DNA of 40,005 nucleotides from an uncultured Verrucomicrobia subdivision 3 bacterium (GTDB lineage Bacteria; Verrucomicrobiota; Verrucomicrobiia; Limisphaerales; UBA11358): NCBI GenBank assembly GCA_903870815.1, contig CAIQEI010000081.1, positions 1 to 40,005 of the forward strand, read 5' to 3'. Shown piece by piece: positions 16,622 to 24,827 of this stretch (position 1 is its first letter; each line of letters starts with the position of its first letter). The notes under the pieces were generated by a model. It saw only the letters and a program-made list of their open reading frames with translations, ran no database searches and was not told where the DNA came from. The position numbers and the translations under genes were made by a program.

Positions 16622-17572
16622 ATGAATGGAAACCTGAAAGACGAAACGCCGCCCGGCTTCTGGCCGGATGCGGTGGCCTGCTGGCAACGGCTGCCGAACA
16701 AATTATTTTTTTTCGGCCTGCTGGCGGCGTGGCTGGCGCTGTTTCACTTTCTGGGCAATTCCATTCTGGGTTATGTCCACACTCATTCGTTGTTTGGCTG
16801 GCTGAACCAGTGCTACAACAGCCCGAATCCGGCGGCGGATGACGGCCAGGGCGACGTGATTCCATTTGTGGTCATCGGCCTGTTTTGGTGGAAACGGAAA
16901 TTGTTGCTGGCGCTGCCGTTGCAACTGTGGTGGCCGGGGATTTTTTTCCTGGTGGCGGCCGTCTTTTTACACCTGCTGGGCTATGGTGTCCAGCAGCCGC
17001 GATTGTCAGTGTTGGCGATGTTCCTGGGCATTTTTGGCCTGATGGGAATGTCCTGGGGCCGGGCGTGGCTCAAGGAAAGCATCTTTCCGTTCTGGCTGTT
17101 CATTTTTTGCGTGCCGCTGGCGGCGCTGCTGACGATGTTCACTTTGCCGCTGCGCCTGTTCGTGACCTGGCTGGTCGCGGCGGCAGCCAATTCGCTGACG
17201 ATCAGCGTGGTGCGGCAGGGCACGATGCTGGCCGCGCCGGATGGCAGCTACCAGTATGAAGTGGTGGCGGCCTGCAGCGGGATGCACAGTTTGGTGTCGA
17301 TTTTTCTGCTGGCGACGGTTTATGGCTTTGTCATGTTCCGTTCGCCGGGCAAACGCCTGCTCCTGATGTCGCTGGCCTTGCCGCTTTCGGTGCTGGGCAA
17401 CTTCATACGGCTGATGTGCGTCATCATTGCGGCGGAGATTGGCGGCCAGTCCGCCGGAAATTTTGTGCATGAAAACAGCATTTGCAGCCTGATTCCTTAC
17501 ATACCCGCCTTCGCGGGACTACTTCTCGTCGGCTGGTGGCTGGAAAAAAAATCGAAGCCGGAAACCAAATGA
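16622..17572 (+). CDS. xrt: Exosortase (exosortase/archaeosortase family)
   Basis: The 316-residue polytopic membrane protein has about eight hydrophobic segments. The proposed catalytic residues of exosortases are all present and in order: Cys in VVAACSGMHSL, Arg in GNFIRLMCVI and His in NFVHENSI. It cleaves PEP-CTERM-like sorting tags and transfers the protein to a surface carrier, in genomes that make exopolysaccharide. The gene overlaps the EpsI-like gene by four bases (ATGA), so they are translationally coupled. No protein in this window carries a recognisable PEP-CTERM tail, so its substrates are encoded elsewhere. Confidence 0.95.
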   Translation: MNGNLKDETPPGFWPDAVACWQRLPNKLFFFGLLAAWLALFHFLGNSILGYVHTHSLFGWLNQCYNSPNPAADDGQGDVIPFVVIGLFWWKRKLLLALPLQLWWPGIFFLVAAVFLHLLGYGVQQPRLSVLAMFLGIFGLMGMSWGRAWLKESIFPFWLFIFCVPLAALLTMFTLPLRLFVTWLVAAAANSLTISVVRQGTMLAAPDGSYQYEVVAACSGMHSLVSIFLLATVYGFVMFRSPGKRLLLMSLALPLSVLGNFIRLMCVIIAAEIGGQSAGNFVHENSICSLIPYIPAFAGLLLVGWWLEKKSKPETK

Positions 17573-18291
17573 GCAATTTCAGGCAAAAGGCGGTTTTGTT
17601 CGCGGTCACGCTGGCCTTGATCGCCGGGACGGCGGGCGCGTTGACATGGCTCAAGGCGAATCAACGGCTCGGCGCGCCGGGGCTCAAGGCCGTGCCGGTG
17701 CCGGGCAGCGTGACGATGCACATCGAACTTCCGGAACGAGTGCTGGATTTCACCTCCACCAACCTGGCCACGCCGCGGGTCGTGCTGGATGATCTGCCCA
17801 AGGACACCAGCTATGCCCAGCGGTATTACACCGCCTTGGACGGCGCTTGGGCCGTGGCCAATGTCATCCTCATGGGTGCGGACCGGACGAGTATTCACCG
17901 GCCGGATTATTGCCTGCCCGGCCAGGGCTGGCAGATCCGTGACAAATCCGAGGTGAAGCTGCCCATCGCCGGCCCGGCGCCGTATATGTTGTCGGTGAAA
18001 AAATGGCTCGTAAGCAACGCCTTCACCGGCGCGGACGGCCGGAAGCAGACGGTCAGCGGAATTTATGTTTTCTGGTTCGTCACCAAAAACTATTCCACAG
18101 GTGATTTTCCCGTGATGCTCAAGTCCATGCTGTTCCACCAGCTGACCAGCGGCGAGCTCCAGCGCTGGGCCTACGTTTCCTTCTTCACGGTCTGCCAGCC
18201 GGGTCAGGAAGAAGCCAGGTTTGAGCGGATCAAACAATTAATCGCCGCCTCAGTGCCGGAATTTCAACTGCCGCCGGCGGCCGTAAAATGA
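17569..18291 (+). CDS. epsI: EpsI-like exosortase-associated protein
   Basis: The 240-residue protein starts at MSNFRQKAVL, inside the stop of the exosortase gene (ATGA overlap); the longer track ORF start lies within exosortase. An N-terminal membrane anchor (AVLFAVTLALIAGTAGALTWL) is followed by an extracytoplasmic EpsI-type domain with the hallmark TSIHRPDYCLPGQGWQI and a later FFTVCQPG. This domain is found alone or fused to exosortases in exopolysaccharide loci and is thought to assist polysaccharide export or sorting; its biochemical role is not known. One conserved Cys lies in the RPDYCLPGQGW motif and another near the C-terminus. Confidence 0.88.
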   Translation: MSNFRQKAVLFAVTLALIAGTAGALTWLKANQRLGAPGLKAVPVPGSVTMHIELPERVLDFTSTNLATPRVVLDDLPKDTSYAQRYYTALDGAWAVANVILMGADRTSIHRPDYCLPGQGWQIRDKSEVKLPIAGPAPYMLSVKKWLVSNAFTGADGRKQTVSGIYVFWFVTKNYSTGDFPVMLKSMLFHQLTSGELQRWAYVSFFTVCQPGQEEARFERIKQLIAASVPEFQLPPAAVK

Positions 18292-18345
18292 ATTGAATTC
18301 GCTGGCCGGCAGATTATCTTGATTCAACCTTAGAAGACGTTTTTA

Positions 18346-19749
18346 ATGCTGCAGCGCGACCGACTCATCCGCACCCAGGTTCAACAACTCGCCGATGCGA
18401 GCCTGTTTGCCATGAGTTTATGGTTGGCGTTTTGTCTTCGGGAAATGCCGTTTTTTTCCGATTCGCTTGGGCTTGAAACCATTTCGCCGGACTGCTTTGC
18501 CCAGAGCGTCTGGCTTTACTTCGCGCTGGTGCCGGCGGCGCCGCTGGTGCTCGAATCCCAGGGTTTTTACAGCCGGCCGGTGTTCGGTGGCCGGCCGTCA
18601 ATCTTCTGGCCGCTGCTCAAAGCTTGTTCCATCGTGACCGTCGGCCTGATCCTGCTGGTATTTATTTTTCGGAAATCCGAATTCGCGCCGCGCGGGGTGA
18701 TGGTGCTATTTGGTCTCATCAGTTTCGTCCTGGTCTGGGGTAAGGAAGAACTCGTGGCGGTCGCCCTGCGCAGCCGCCTGGCCAAGTCGCAATACCAGCG
18801 CCGCATCATCCTCGCCGGCATCCCGGCGGAAACCGCCCGCCTGCGGCGCGAAATCGGCACCCATTACGGCGATAGCGTGGTGGTGGCGGCGGAATTCAAC
18901 CTGGCCGGCGCACCGGTGCAGGAACTCATCGACCAGCTGCACGAACATTCCGTCAGCGGTGTTTTCGTGACCGCCCGCCATGCGCAAATGGAACGCATCG
19001 AGAGCGTCATCCAGCTGTGCGAGGTCGAGGGCGTCGAGGCCTGGCTGGCCGCGGATTTTTTTGCGACGCACATCGCGCGCGCCAGTTTTGACGAGATGTT
19101 TGGCCACCCGCTGATCGTCTTCCGCACTACGCCGGAGGCCTCGTGGCAGATTATCACCAAGCTGCTGCTGGACTTCTTTGGCGCGCTGGTGCTGATTGTC
19201 GTGACCGCGCCGCTGATGCTGGTCCTCGCCGTATTGGTCAAAATCACCTCGCCCGGACCGGCGTTTTTCCGCCAGCAACGCTCCGGGCTCAACGGTGCGC
19301 CCTTTGAAATTCTCAAGTTCCGCACCATGACCTCAAACGCCGAGCAGCTGCAGCACGAGCTCGCCGCGATGAACGAGATGTCCGGCCCCGTCTTCAAGGT
19401 CACCAACGATCCGCGCATCACGCCGTTCGGCAAATGGCTCCGCCAATGGAGCCTCGACGAGCTGCCGCAGCTCTTCAACGTCCTGCGCGGCGAGATGAGT
19501 CTCGTCGGGCCGCGCCCGTTGCCGGTGAACGAAGTCCGTCGCTTCAGCGACCTTTCGCACCGTCGCCGCCTGAGCGTCAAGCCGGGCCTCACCTGCCTGT
19601 GGCAGGTCAAGGGCCGCAACCAGATCTCCGACTTCAAGGAATGGGTCCGCCTCGACCTTGAATACATCGATAACTGGACCATCTGGCTCGATTTGAAAAT
19701 CCTGCTGCTCACGCCGCCCGCCGTCCTGCGCGGCACCGGGGCCAAGTGA
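18346..19749 (+). CDS. Polyprenyl-phosphate sugar-1-phosphate transferase (initiating exopolysaccharide transferase)
   Basis: The 467-residue protein has an N-terminal membrane region of about four segments, a Rossmann-like middle part (RRIILAGIPAETARLRREI), another membrane segment (LLLDFFGALVLIVVTAPLML) and the C-terminal bacterial sugar transferase domain. The catalytic motifs are intact: FEILKFRTMTSNAE, DPRITPFGKWLRQWSLDELPQLFNVL and GEMSLVGPRPLP. It transfers a hexose-1-phosphate to undecaprenyl phosphate at the inner membrane and thus starts repeat-unit synthesis. It sits downstream of exosortase and EpsI, as in exosortase-linked EPS loci, and before the UDP-glucuronate decarboxylase gene. 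Confidence 0.95.
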   Translation: MLQRDRLIRTQVQQLADASLFAMSLWLAFCLREMPFFSDSLGLETISPDCFAQSVWLYFALVPAAPLVLESQGFYSRPVFGGRPSIFWPLLKACSIVTVGLILLVFIFRKSEFAPRGVMVLFGLISFVLVWGKEELVAVALRSRLAKSQYQRRIILAGIPAETARLRREIGTHYGDSVVVAAEFNLAGAPVQELIDQLHEHSVSGVFVTARHAQMERIESVIQLCEVEGVEAWLAADFFATHIARASFDEMFGHPLIVFRTTPEASWQIITKLLLDFFGALVLIVVTAPLMLVLAVLVKITSPGPAFFRQQRSGLNGAPFEILKFRTMTSNAEQLQHELAAMNEMSGPVFKVTNDPRITPFGKWLRQWSLDELPQLFNVLRGEMSLVGPRPLPVNEVRRFSDLSHRRRLSVKPGLTCLWQVKGRNQISDFKEWVRLDLEYIDNWTIWLDLKILLLTPPAVLRGTGAK

Positions 19750-19761
19750 CGGCTGGAATAG

Positions 19762-19843
19762 TTTAATCGTTGAATCGGTGAATGATTTTCATACCCTACG
19801 GCCGCGACGATTCAACGATGTAACCCTTTAACCATTTAACGAC
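19762..19843. repeat. Inverted-repeat element between sugar transferase and decarboxylase genes
   Basis: Perfect 12-bp arms atcgttgaatcg (19766-19777) and cgattcaacgat (19808-19819) flank a centre containing ccctacggccgcg. Further degenerate units (taaccctttaaccatttaacg) continue right up to the start codon of the next gene. The word family matches the octamer array at 1511-1598 and the design matches the heptamer elements. Confidence 0.8.
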
Positions 19844-20788
19844 TTGAAAATAAAACAAACCACCTCCGTTGTCACCGGGGCCGCCGGCTTTCTGGGCTCG
19901 CACCTCACCGACTTGCTCATCGCGCGCGGCCATAAGGTCATCGGCATTGACAATTTCGTCACCGGCAGCGTGGACAACATTTCCCACCTCGGCGGCAATA
20001 AAAATTTCAAGTTCATCCAGCAGGATGTCACCGAGTTTATTTTTCTCGATGTGCCAGTGGATTACGTCTGGCACTTCGCCTCGCCCGCCAGCCCGATTGA
20101 TTATCTGCAGATCCCGATCCAGACCATGAAGGTCGGCTCGCTTGGCACGCACAAGGCGCTCGGCCTCGCCAAAAACAAGGGCGCGCGCTTCCTCGTCGCC
20201 TCCACCTCGGAAATCTACGGCGACCCGCTGCTCCATCCGCAGCCGGAGGAATACTGGGGTAACGTCAACACCATTGGCCCGCGCGGCTGTTACGACGAGG
20301 CCAAGCGCTTCGCCGAGGCCATGACGATGGCCTATCACCGCGAGCACAAGGTGGAAACGCGTATCGTCAGGATTTTCAACACCTACGGCCCACGGATGCG
20401 GATCAACGACGGGCGCGTGGTGCCTGCGTTCGTCAGCCAGGCGTTGAAAAACAAGCCCATCACCGTTTTTGGCCGGGGCACCCAGACCCGCAGTTTCTGT
20501 TACGTCTCCGATTTGATTGAGGGCATCTACCGGCTGATGATGAGCGATTACGACCTGCCGGTGAACATCGGCAACCCGACCGAGATGACCATGCTCCAGT
20601 TCGCCGAGCAAATCATCCAGGCCACGAAATCCAAAAGTAAGATCGTTCACAAGCCGCTGCCGCAGGACGATCCCAAGCAGCGCAAGCCCGACATCACCAA
20701 GGCGAAAAAACTTTTGAAATGGGAACCCAAGGTGAAGCTCGCCGACGGCCTGACGGACACGATTAAATATTTCCGCACGAAGGTTTGA
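19844..20788 (+). CDS. UDP-glucuronate decarboxylase (UDP-xylose synthase), extended SDR
   Basis: The 314-residue enzyme converts UDP-glucuronate to UDP-xylose with bound NAD+. It shows the nucleotide loop [13 protein letters not shown], the [11 protein letters not shown] motif typical of this subgroup, [24 protein letters not shown], the active-site YDEAKR (YxxxK) and [14 protein letters not shown] start at 19844 is used because no ATG lies before the nucleotide loop; the upstream sequence is repeat element and has no Shine-Dalgarno site. UDP-xylose would supply the exopolysaccharide made by the surrounding transferases. The family assignment is firm; the exact nucleotide sugar is by similarity. 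Confidence 0.93.
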   Translation: MKIKQTTSVVTGAAGFLGSHLTDLLIARGHKVIGIDNFVTGSVDNISHLGGNKNFKFIQQDVTEFIFLDVPVDYVWHFASPASPIDYLQIPIQTMKVGSLGTHKALGLAKNKGARFLVASTSEIYGDPLLHPQPEEYWGNVNTIGPRGCYDEAKRFAEAMTMAYHREHKVETRIVRIFNTYGPRMRINDGRVVPAFVSQALKNKPITVFGRGTQTRSFCYVSDLIEGIYRLMMSDYDLPVNIGNPTEMTMLQFAEQIIQATKSKSKIVHKPLPQDDPKQRKPDITKAKKLLKWEPKVKLADGLTDTIKYFRTKV

Positions 20789-20795
20789 AGGGATT

Positions 20796-20871
20796 TCAGA
20801 TTTACGCTATACGATTTACGCGGCCTCCGATTTGCGGCATCGTAAATCGCAAATCGGATATCGTAAATTGA
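20796..20871. repeat. Inverted heptanucleotide-repeat element, copy 3
   Basis: The left arm (atttacg ctatacg atttacg), a GC-rich centre (cggcctccgatttgcggc) and the right arm (atcgtaa atcgcaa atcggat atcgtaa) repeat the layout of copies 1 and 2. It again ends directly at a start codon, that of folP. Confidence 0.9.
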
Positions 20872-21726
20872 ATGATTTTCTCCGCCCGGCAATTTGAATT
20901 TCGGTTCCCGCGCCCGGCGCTCATCATGGGCGTCGTCAACGTGACGCCGGATTCATTTTCCGACGGCGGAAAATACCTGGAGCCGGACGCGGCGGTGGAC
21001 CACGCGCTGGAATTGGTGGCGCAGGGTGCGGAGCTGCTCGATATCGGCGGCGAGTCCACGCGGCCCGGAGCCGAACCCGTCAGCGAGGCCGAGGAGTTGC
21101 GCCGCGTCATTCCCGTGCTCGAGAAACTTTCCCGCCAGGTCAAGGTGCCGGTTTCGATTGATACGACCAAGCCCGGCGTCGCCCGCGCGGCGTTGGAGGC
21201 GGGCGCGAGCATCGTCAACGACACCGGCGCCGCCCTCCGCAAGGATTTTGCCTTGTGGAAAATTGTGGCCGAATATCGCGCCGGCTATATTGTAATGCAC
21301 GCGCAGGGTTCCCCACCGGCGATGCAGGTCAATCCGGTTTACCGGGATGTCGTGCGCGAAGTCAGCGGATTTTTTTCCGAGCGGCTGGGGTTGTTGCTGA
21401 ACGAGGTCGGCCTGCCGATGGAGCAGGTGGTGCTGGATGTCGGCATCGGTTTCGGCAAGACGCTGGAGCATAATCTGGCGCTGCTGGCCGGGCTGCGCAG
21501 CTTTGCCAAATGGCGTCGCCCGCTGCTCCTCGGCGCCTCGCGGAAATCGTTCATCGGGGAGCTGCTCGGCGTGGACGTGGCCCATCGTCTGCCGGCCTCG
21601 CTGGCCTGCACGGTGCTGGCGGTGGGCGAGGGCGCGCACATCATCCGCACCCATGACGTCGCGGAAACGTTGCAGGCAGTGCGGATGGCGGAAGCGGTTT
21701 TTGCCCGTAAAAAAAATGTGGAATGA
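20872..21726 (+). CDS. folP: Dihydropteroate synthase
   Basis: The 284-residue enzyme condenses 6-hydroxymethyl-dihydropterin diphosphate with 4-aminobenzoate in folate synthesis. It has both family signatures, MGVVNVTPDSFSDGG and LLDIGGESTRPGAEPV. It also has VPVSIDTTKPGVARAAL, VNDTGAA, YIVMHAQG, DVGIGFGKTLEHN and the C-terminal GASRKSFIG and HIIRTHDV. Length is normal. It overlaps the cdaA gene by 11 bases and heads the c-di-AMP/glmM operon. The start codon directly abuts repeat copy 3. Confidence 0.97.
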   Translation: MIFSARQFEFRFPRPALIMGVVNVTPDSFSDGGKYLEPDAAVDHALELVAQGAELLDIGGESTRPGAEPVSEAEELRRVIPVLEKLSRQVKVPVSIDTTKPGVARAALEAGASIVNDTGAALRKDFALWKIVAEYRAGYIVMHAQGSPPAMQVNPVYRDVVREVSGFFSERLGLLLNEVGLPMEQVVLDVGIGFGKTLEHNLALLAGLRSFAKWRRPLLLGASRKSFIGELLGVDVAHRLPASLACTVLAVGEGAHIIRTHDVAETLQAVRMAEAVFARKKNVE

Positions 21727-22585
21727 CCTTGAAAACGGCTGGCAGCCCGCGGTGGAGATTTTCATCCTCGCGGTGCTGTTCTATTTTGTTTTCCGCTTCG
21801 TGCGCGGCACGCGCGGCTGGCCGGTGGTCATCGGCTTCGTCGTGGTGCTGCTGGCGCTGAAGGCGGTCACCAGCCTTCTGGATTTGAAGGTGCTGAGCTG
21901 GCTGCTCGACAGCGCTTCGGTGTTCATCGCGGTGGGCGCGCTGGTGATCTTCCAGCCGGAACTGCGCCGGATGCTCGCCGAGCTGGGCAACCTGCCCCTC
22001 TTCGCCAGCACCAGCGAACAGCGCGAAAGCATCGAGGTCATCATCCAGACCGTCGAGCGCTTGGCCGATGTGAAGATCGGCGCCCTCATCGCCATCGAGC
22101 AGTCCATCCAGTTGCAGGAGGCCGTCGAGTCTGGCATCAAGGTGGATTGCGACGCCACGCCGGAGATGCTGGAAACCATTTTCTTTCCGAACAACGCCGT
22201 CCATGACGGTGGCGTCATCATCAAGGGCGACCGCATCGCCTACGCTGCGTGCATCTTCCCGCTGACGGCGCGCACGGACTTGAACAAGTCGCTTGGCACC
22301 CGCCACCGTGCCGCCATCGGCTTGAGCGAGGAAACGGATGCCGTCATCGTCGTCGTCTCCGAGGAGAACGGCATGATTTCCCACGCCTACAAGGGCCAGC
22401 TCGTGCGCGGGGTGACGCTCGAGGAATTGCGCGCCTTTCTCACCTCCGTCATCCTGCGGCCCGCGCGCACCAACAGCATCGTCCAATGGCTCCGCGCCCG
22501 GTTCAGCGAACACCACAAGCCCGCCGGCCCGGCGGTCATCACCCGCCACGAACCGCGCCCCGCGCCCAAACCCAACGGCAAATGA
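21716..22585 (+). CDS. cdaA: Diadenylate cyclase CdaA (c-di-AMP synthase)
   Basis: The 289-residue protein starts at MWNDLENGWQ; the track's earlier start lies within folP. Three membrane helices (about 12-75) precede the DAC domain, which carries the catalytic DGG (NNAVHDGGVIIKG, where DGA is usual) and RHR (GTRHRAAIGLSEETDA) motifs. It makes cyclic di-AMP from two ATP at the inner membrane. The order cdaA-cdaR-glmM is the one known from Firmicutes, where CdaR and GlmM modulate cyclase activity, so the same control is inferred here. A Pro/Lys-rich tail (about 270-289) is of no known role. Confidence 0.95.
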   Translation: MWNDLENGWQPAVEIFILAVLFYFVFRFVRGTRGWPVVIGFVVVLLALKAVTSLLDLKVLSWLLDSASVFIAVGALVIFQPELRRMLAELGNLPLFASTSEQRESIEVIIQTVERLADVKIGALIAIEQSIQLQEAVESGIKVDCDATPEMLETIFFPNNAVHDGGVIIKGDRIAYAACIFPLTARTDLNKSLGTRHRAAIGLSEETDAVIVVVSEENGMISHAYKGQLVRGVTLEELRAFLTSVILRPARTNSIVQWLRARFSEHHKPAGPAVITRHEPRPAPKPNGK

Positions 22586-23004
22586 AACCCTTCTCCGCCT
22601 ACCGTGGCTGGCTCGTCGAGGACTTCGGCTGGAAAATCTTTTCGGTCTTGCTGGCCGTTGCCATCTGGCTGACCGTCCACCGCTTCCTGCTGGAATCCGC
22701 TTTGCCCGTCGTCAATCCCGGCGGCAGCACCATCAACTACGAGAACCTCCCGGTGGCCATTGTCTCGGCGTCCGGCGACGTGCGGGACTACTGCCTGTTG
22801 CAGCCCACTGTCACGGTCGCCGTCAGCGGCCTGCCCGAAGCCATCGGCAAACTCACGGCCAACCAGATTCGCGCCACGGTGGATTTGACCAGTACCAACA
22901 CCGTCAACACCGCGAAACAGCCCGTCTGCGTCGCCGTGCCGCCCGGCGTGACCGTGGTCAGCGTCAAGCCCGATGCCATCCGCGTCATCCCGCCGCCGCA
23001 ATAA
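22582..23004 (+). CDS. cdaR: YbbR-domain protein (CdaR-like regulator)
   Basis: The 140-residue protein starts at MKPFSAYRGW and overlaps the cdaA stop (ATGA), so translation is coupled. One N-terminal membrane helix (KIFSVLLAVAIWLTVHRFLL) has the KIxSxxxAxxLW pattern of YbbR proteins. It is followed by a single extracytoplasmic YbbR repeat (LPVAIVSASGDVRDYCLLQPTVTVAVSGLPEAIGKLTANQIRATVDL, quoted in parts of the family consensus). Firmicute CdaR usually has several repeats, so this is a short form. Its partner is CdaA, encoded just upstream, and GlmM follows 12 bases later. Confidence 0.88.
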   Translation: MKPFSAYRGWLVEDFGWKIFSVLLAVAIWLTVHRFLLESALPVVNPGGSTINYENLPVAIVSASGDVRDYCLLQPTVTVAVSGLPEAIGKLTANQIRATVDLTSTNTVNTAKQPVCVAVPPGVTVVSVKPDAIRVIPPPQ

Positions 23005-23016
23005 ATCGCCTTCCTT

Positions 23017-24399
23017 ATGAGTTCTCCCAAAAAAATCTTCGGCACCGACGGGGTGCGCGGCACGGCCAACCTCGAACCCGTCACCGCCGAAACCGCCCTC
23101 AAGCTCGGGCGCGCCGCCGCGCACGTCTTCCAAAACCTCGAGCGCCAGTCCCGCGGACGCGGCAAGCACAAGATCGTCATCGGCAAGGATACGCGCCTCT
23201 CCGGCTACATGATCGAGAACGCCATCTCCTCCGGCATCCTGTCGATGGGCGTGGACGTGGTGTTCATCGGGCCGCTGCCCACGCCGGGCGTCGCCTACGT
23301 CACGCGCAGTTTGCGGGCGGATGCCGGCATCGTCATCACCGCTTCCCATAATCCTTACACCGACAACGGCATCAAGTTTTTCCGCGCCGACGGCTACAAG
23401 CTCGACGACCAGATCGAGGGCGCTATTGAGAACCTCGTATTCTCCGGCGAAGTCGAAAAAATCCCGCCCAGCGCCGAGCACATCGGGCGGGCCGTGCGCG
23501 TGGACGATGCCCTGGGCCGTTACATCGAATACGCCAAGGCGTCCTTCCCCAAGGGCCTGAACCTCGAAGGCCTGAAGCTCGTCCTGGACTGCGGCCACGG
23601 CGCCGCCTACAAATCCTCCCCCTGCGTCCTGCGCGAACTCGGCGCGGAGGTCATCCTTTACGGCAGCCACCCGGACGGCAAAAACATCAACGAGAACTGC
23701 GGCTCCATGCACCCCGAGGCCATGTGCAAACGCGTGGTGGAACACGGCGCGCACCTGGGCATCGCGCACGATGGCGATGCCGACCGCGTTTTGCTGTGCG
23801 ATGAAAAGGGCAACCTCATTGACGGCGACGACATCATGGCCATCGCCGCGCTGGAGATGCTCGCGGAAAAGACGCTCGCCAAAAAAACCCTCGTCAGCAC
23901 CGTGATGAGCAATGCCGGTTTGGAAGCCGCCATCAAAAACGCCGGCGGCAAAATGCTCCGCACCGCCGTCGGCGACAAAAACGTCATCGATGAGATGCTG
24001 CGCGGCGGTTTCAACTTCGGCGGCGAACAGAGCGGCCATTTGATTTTCCGCGACTTCGGCACCACCGGCGACGGCCTCGTGGCCGCCCTGCAAATTCTGC
24101 GGATCCTCAAAACCAGCCAAACCCCGCTGTCCAAGCTCGCGAAATGCTGGACGCGGTTCCCGCAGCTCGTGACCAACGTGAAAGTGCGCGAGAAAAAACC
24201 CTTCGCGCAGCTCGACGGCTTGAACCGGCTCGTGGCCGATGCGGAAAAAGCCCTGGCCGCGCAAGGCGGACGCCTCCTGCTGCGCTATTCCGGCACCGAG
24301 CCCAAGGCGCGCCTGCTCGTGGAAGGCCGCGACCCGGCGACGCTGAAAAGCTGGTCGCAAAAAATCTGCGGCGCGATTTCGAAGCAGATCGGTGTTTGA
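23017..24399 (+). CDS. glmM: Phosphoglucosamine mutase
   Basis: The 460-residue enzyme interconverts glucosamine-6-phosphate and glucosamine-1-phosphate for UDP-GlcNAc synthesis. It has the N-terminal FGTDGVRGTAN, the phospho-serine loop GIVITASHNPYTDNGIKFF, the metal-binding DGDADR, the sugar-binding GGEQSGH and the C-terminal phosphate site RYSGTEPKARLLVEG. It is the last gene of the folP-cdaA-cdaR-glmM operon. It links peptidoglycan and polysaccharide precursor supply with c-di-AMP signalling. A GC-rich inverted repeat (gccggtccggccggc) follows the stop without a T run. Confidence 0.97.
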   Translation: MSSPKKIFGTDGVRGTANLEPVTAETALKLGRAAAHVFQNLERQSRGRGKHKIVIGKDTRLSGYMIENAISSGILSMGVDVVFIGPLPTPGVAYVTRSLRADAGIVITASHNPYTDNGIKFFRADGYKLDDQIEGAIENLVFSGEVEKIPPSAEHIGRAVRVDDALGRYIEYAKASFPKGLNLEGLKLVLDCGHGAAYKSSPCVLRELGAEVILYGSHPDGKNINENCGSMHPEAMCKRVVEHGAHLGIAHDGDADRVLLCDEKGNLIDGDDIMAIAALEMLAEKTLAKKTLVSTVMSNAGLEAAIKNAGGKMLRTAVGDKNVIDEMLRGGFNFGGEQSGHLIFRDFGTTGDGLVAALQILRILKTSQTPLSKLAKCWTRFPQLVTNVKVREKKPFAQLDGLNRLVADAEKALAAQGGRLLLRYSGTEPKARLLVEGRDPATLKSWSQKICGAISKQIGV

Positions 24400-24508
24400 A
24401 GCCAGCCGGTCCGGCCGGCAAACCGGTAGGGCTGACCTGTCATTCCAAGGGGCTGAAGCGTGGCCCTAATGAAAGGGCACCATCAGATAATGCATGTCTC
24501 AACGGTAG

Positions 24509-24638
24509 TGGCTTCAAATGCTCTTGATGCTCTTGATGAGCTTGTACCAAGGTTACTCGTTAAATATCGCCTTTCTCAGGAACTGGGTACGGTTGGAAAG
24601 GGTCTCGTCGTCTTGGGTTTCAGCGGTAGCTGGAACAA
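24509..24638 (-). pseudogene. Decayed duplicate of the 3' end of the receiver/histidine-kinase gene
   Basis: On the minus strand this stretch reads LPLKPKTT, then after a 1-base frameshift ETLSNRTQFLRKAIFNE, a stop, and PWYKLIKSIKS. The intact gene ending at 29240 reads LPLKPETTETLSDDTQFLKKAMLNEELWDKLIKST. Nucleotide similarity is obvious along about 125 bases, including the region around the stop. The copy also has an internal 9-base duplication (gctcttgat twice). Only the last 35 or so codons are present, so it was never a full gene here. Together with the true 3' end at 29240 it brackets the 4.3-kb Ig/SGNH gene. Confidence 0.88.
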
Positions 24639-24827
24639 GCCGAATTCATCGATCCAAGATAAACGGAGGAACTTGGAGACGATTTAAGGGGAAATCACCT
24701 ACGCGCGGCAATTGCAATCGGCCTGAACACCCCGCTAATTCGACTTTGCGACACCGCTGAAGGCAACTGCAAATTAACCTCCAACAACTTTGGTTGCACA
24801 GTGCGTTGCCGATTTTCGGTCAGGCCA
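24639..24827. other. Intergenic remainder between pseudogene fragment and Ig/SGNH gene
   Basis: The whole glmM to Ig/SGNH gap is 428 bases. Apart from the pseudogene fragment I see no gene, no strong terminator and no clear promoter in it. A short dyad (ccaac..gttgg around 24780-24796) is too weak to call. Confidence 0.5.

Noticed and set aside
22387-24360. 657-codon minus-strand ORF opposite cdaR/glmM
   Set aside because: It is antisense to the unmistakable cdaA-cdaR-glmM genes, has no recognisable domain, and arises from GC-rich codon bias.
24460-24687. 75-codon plus-strand ORF as a small gene
   Set aside because: It is the antisense reading of the kinase 3'-end fragment; the matching antisense ORF exists at 29177-29455, which is what revealed the duplication.
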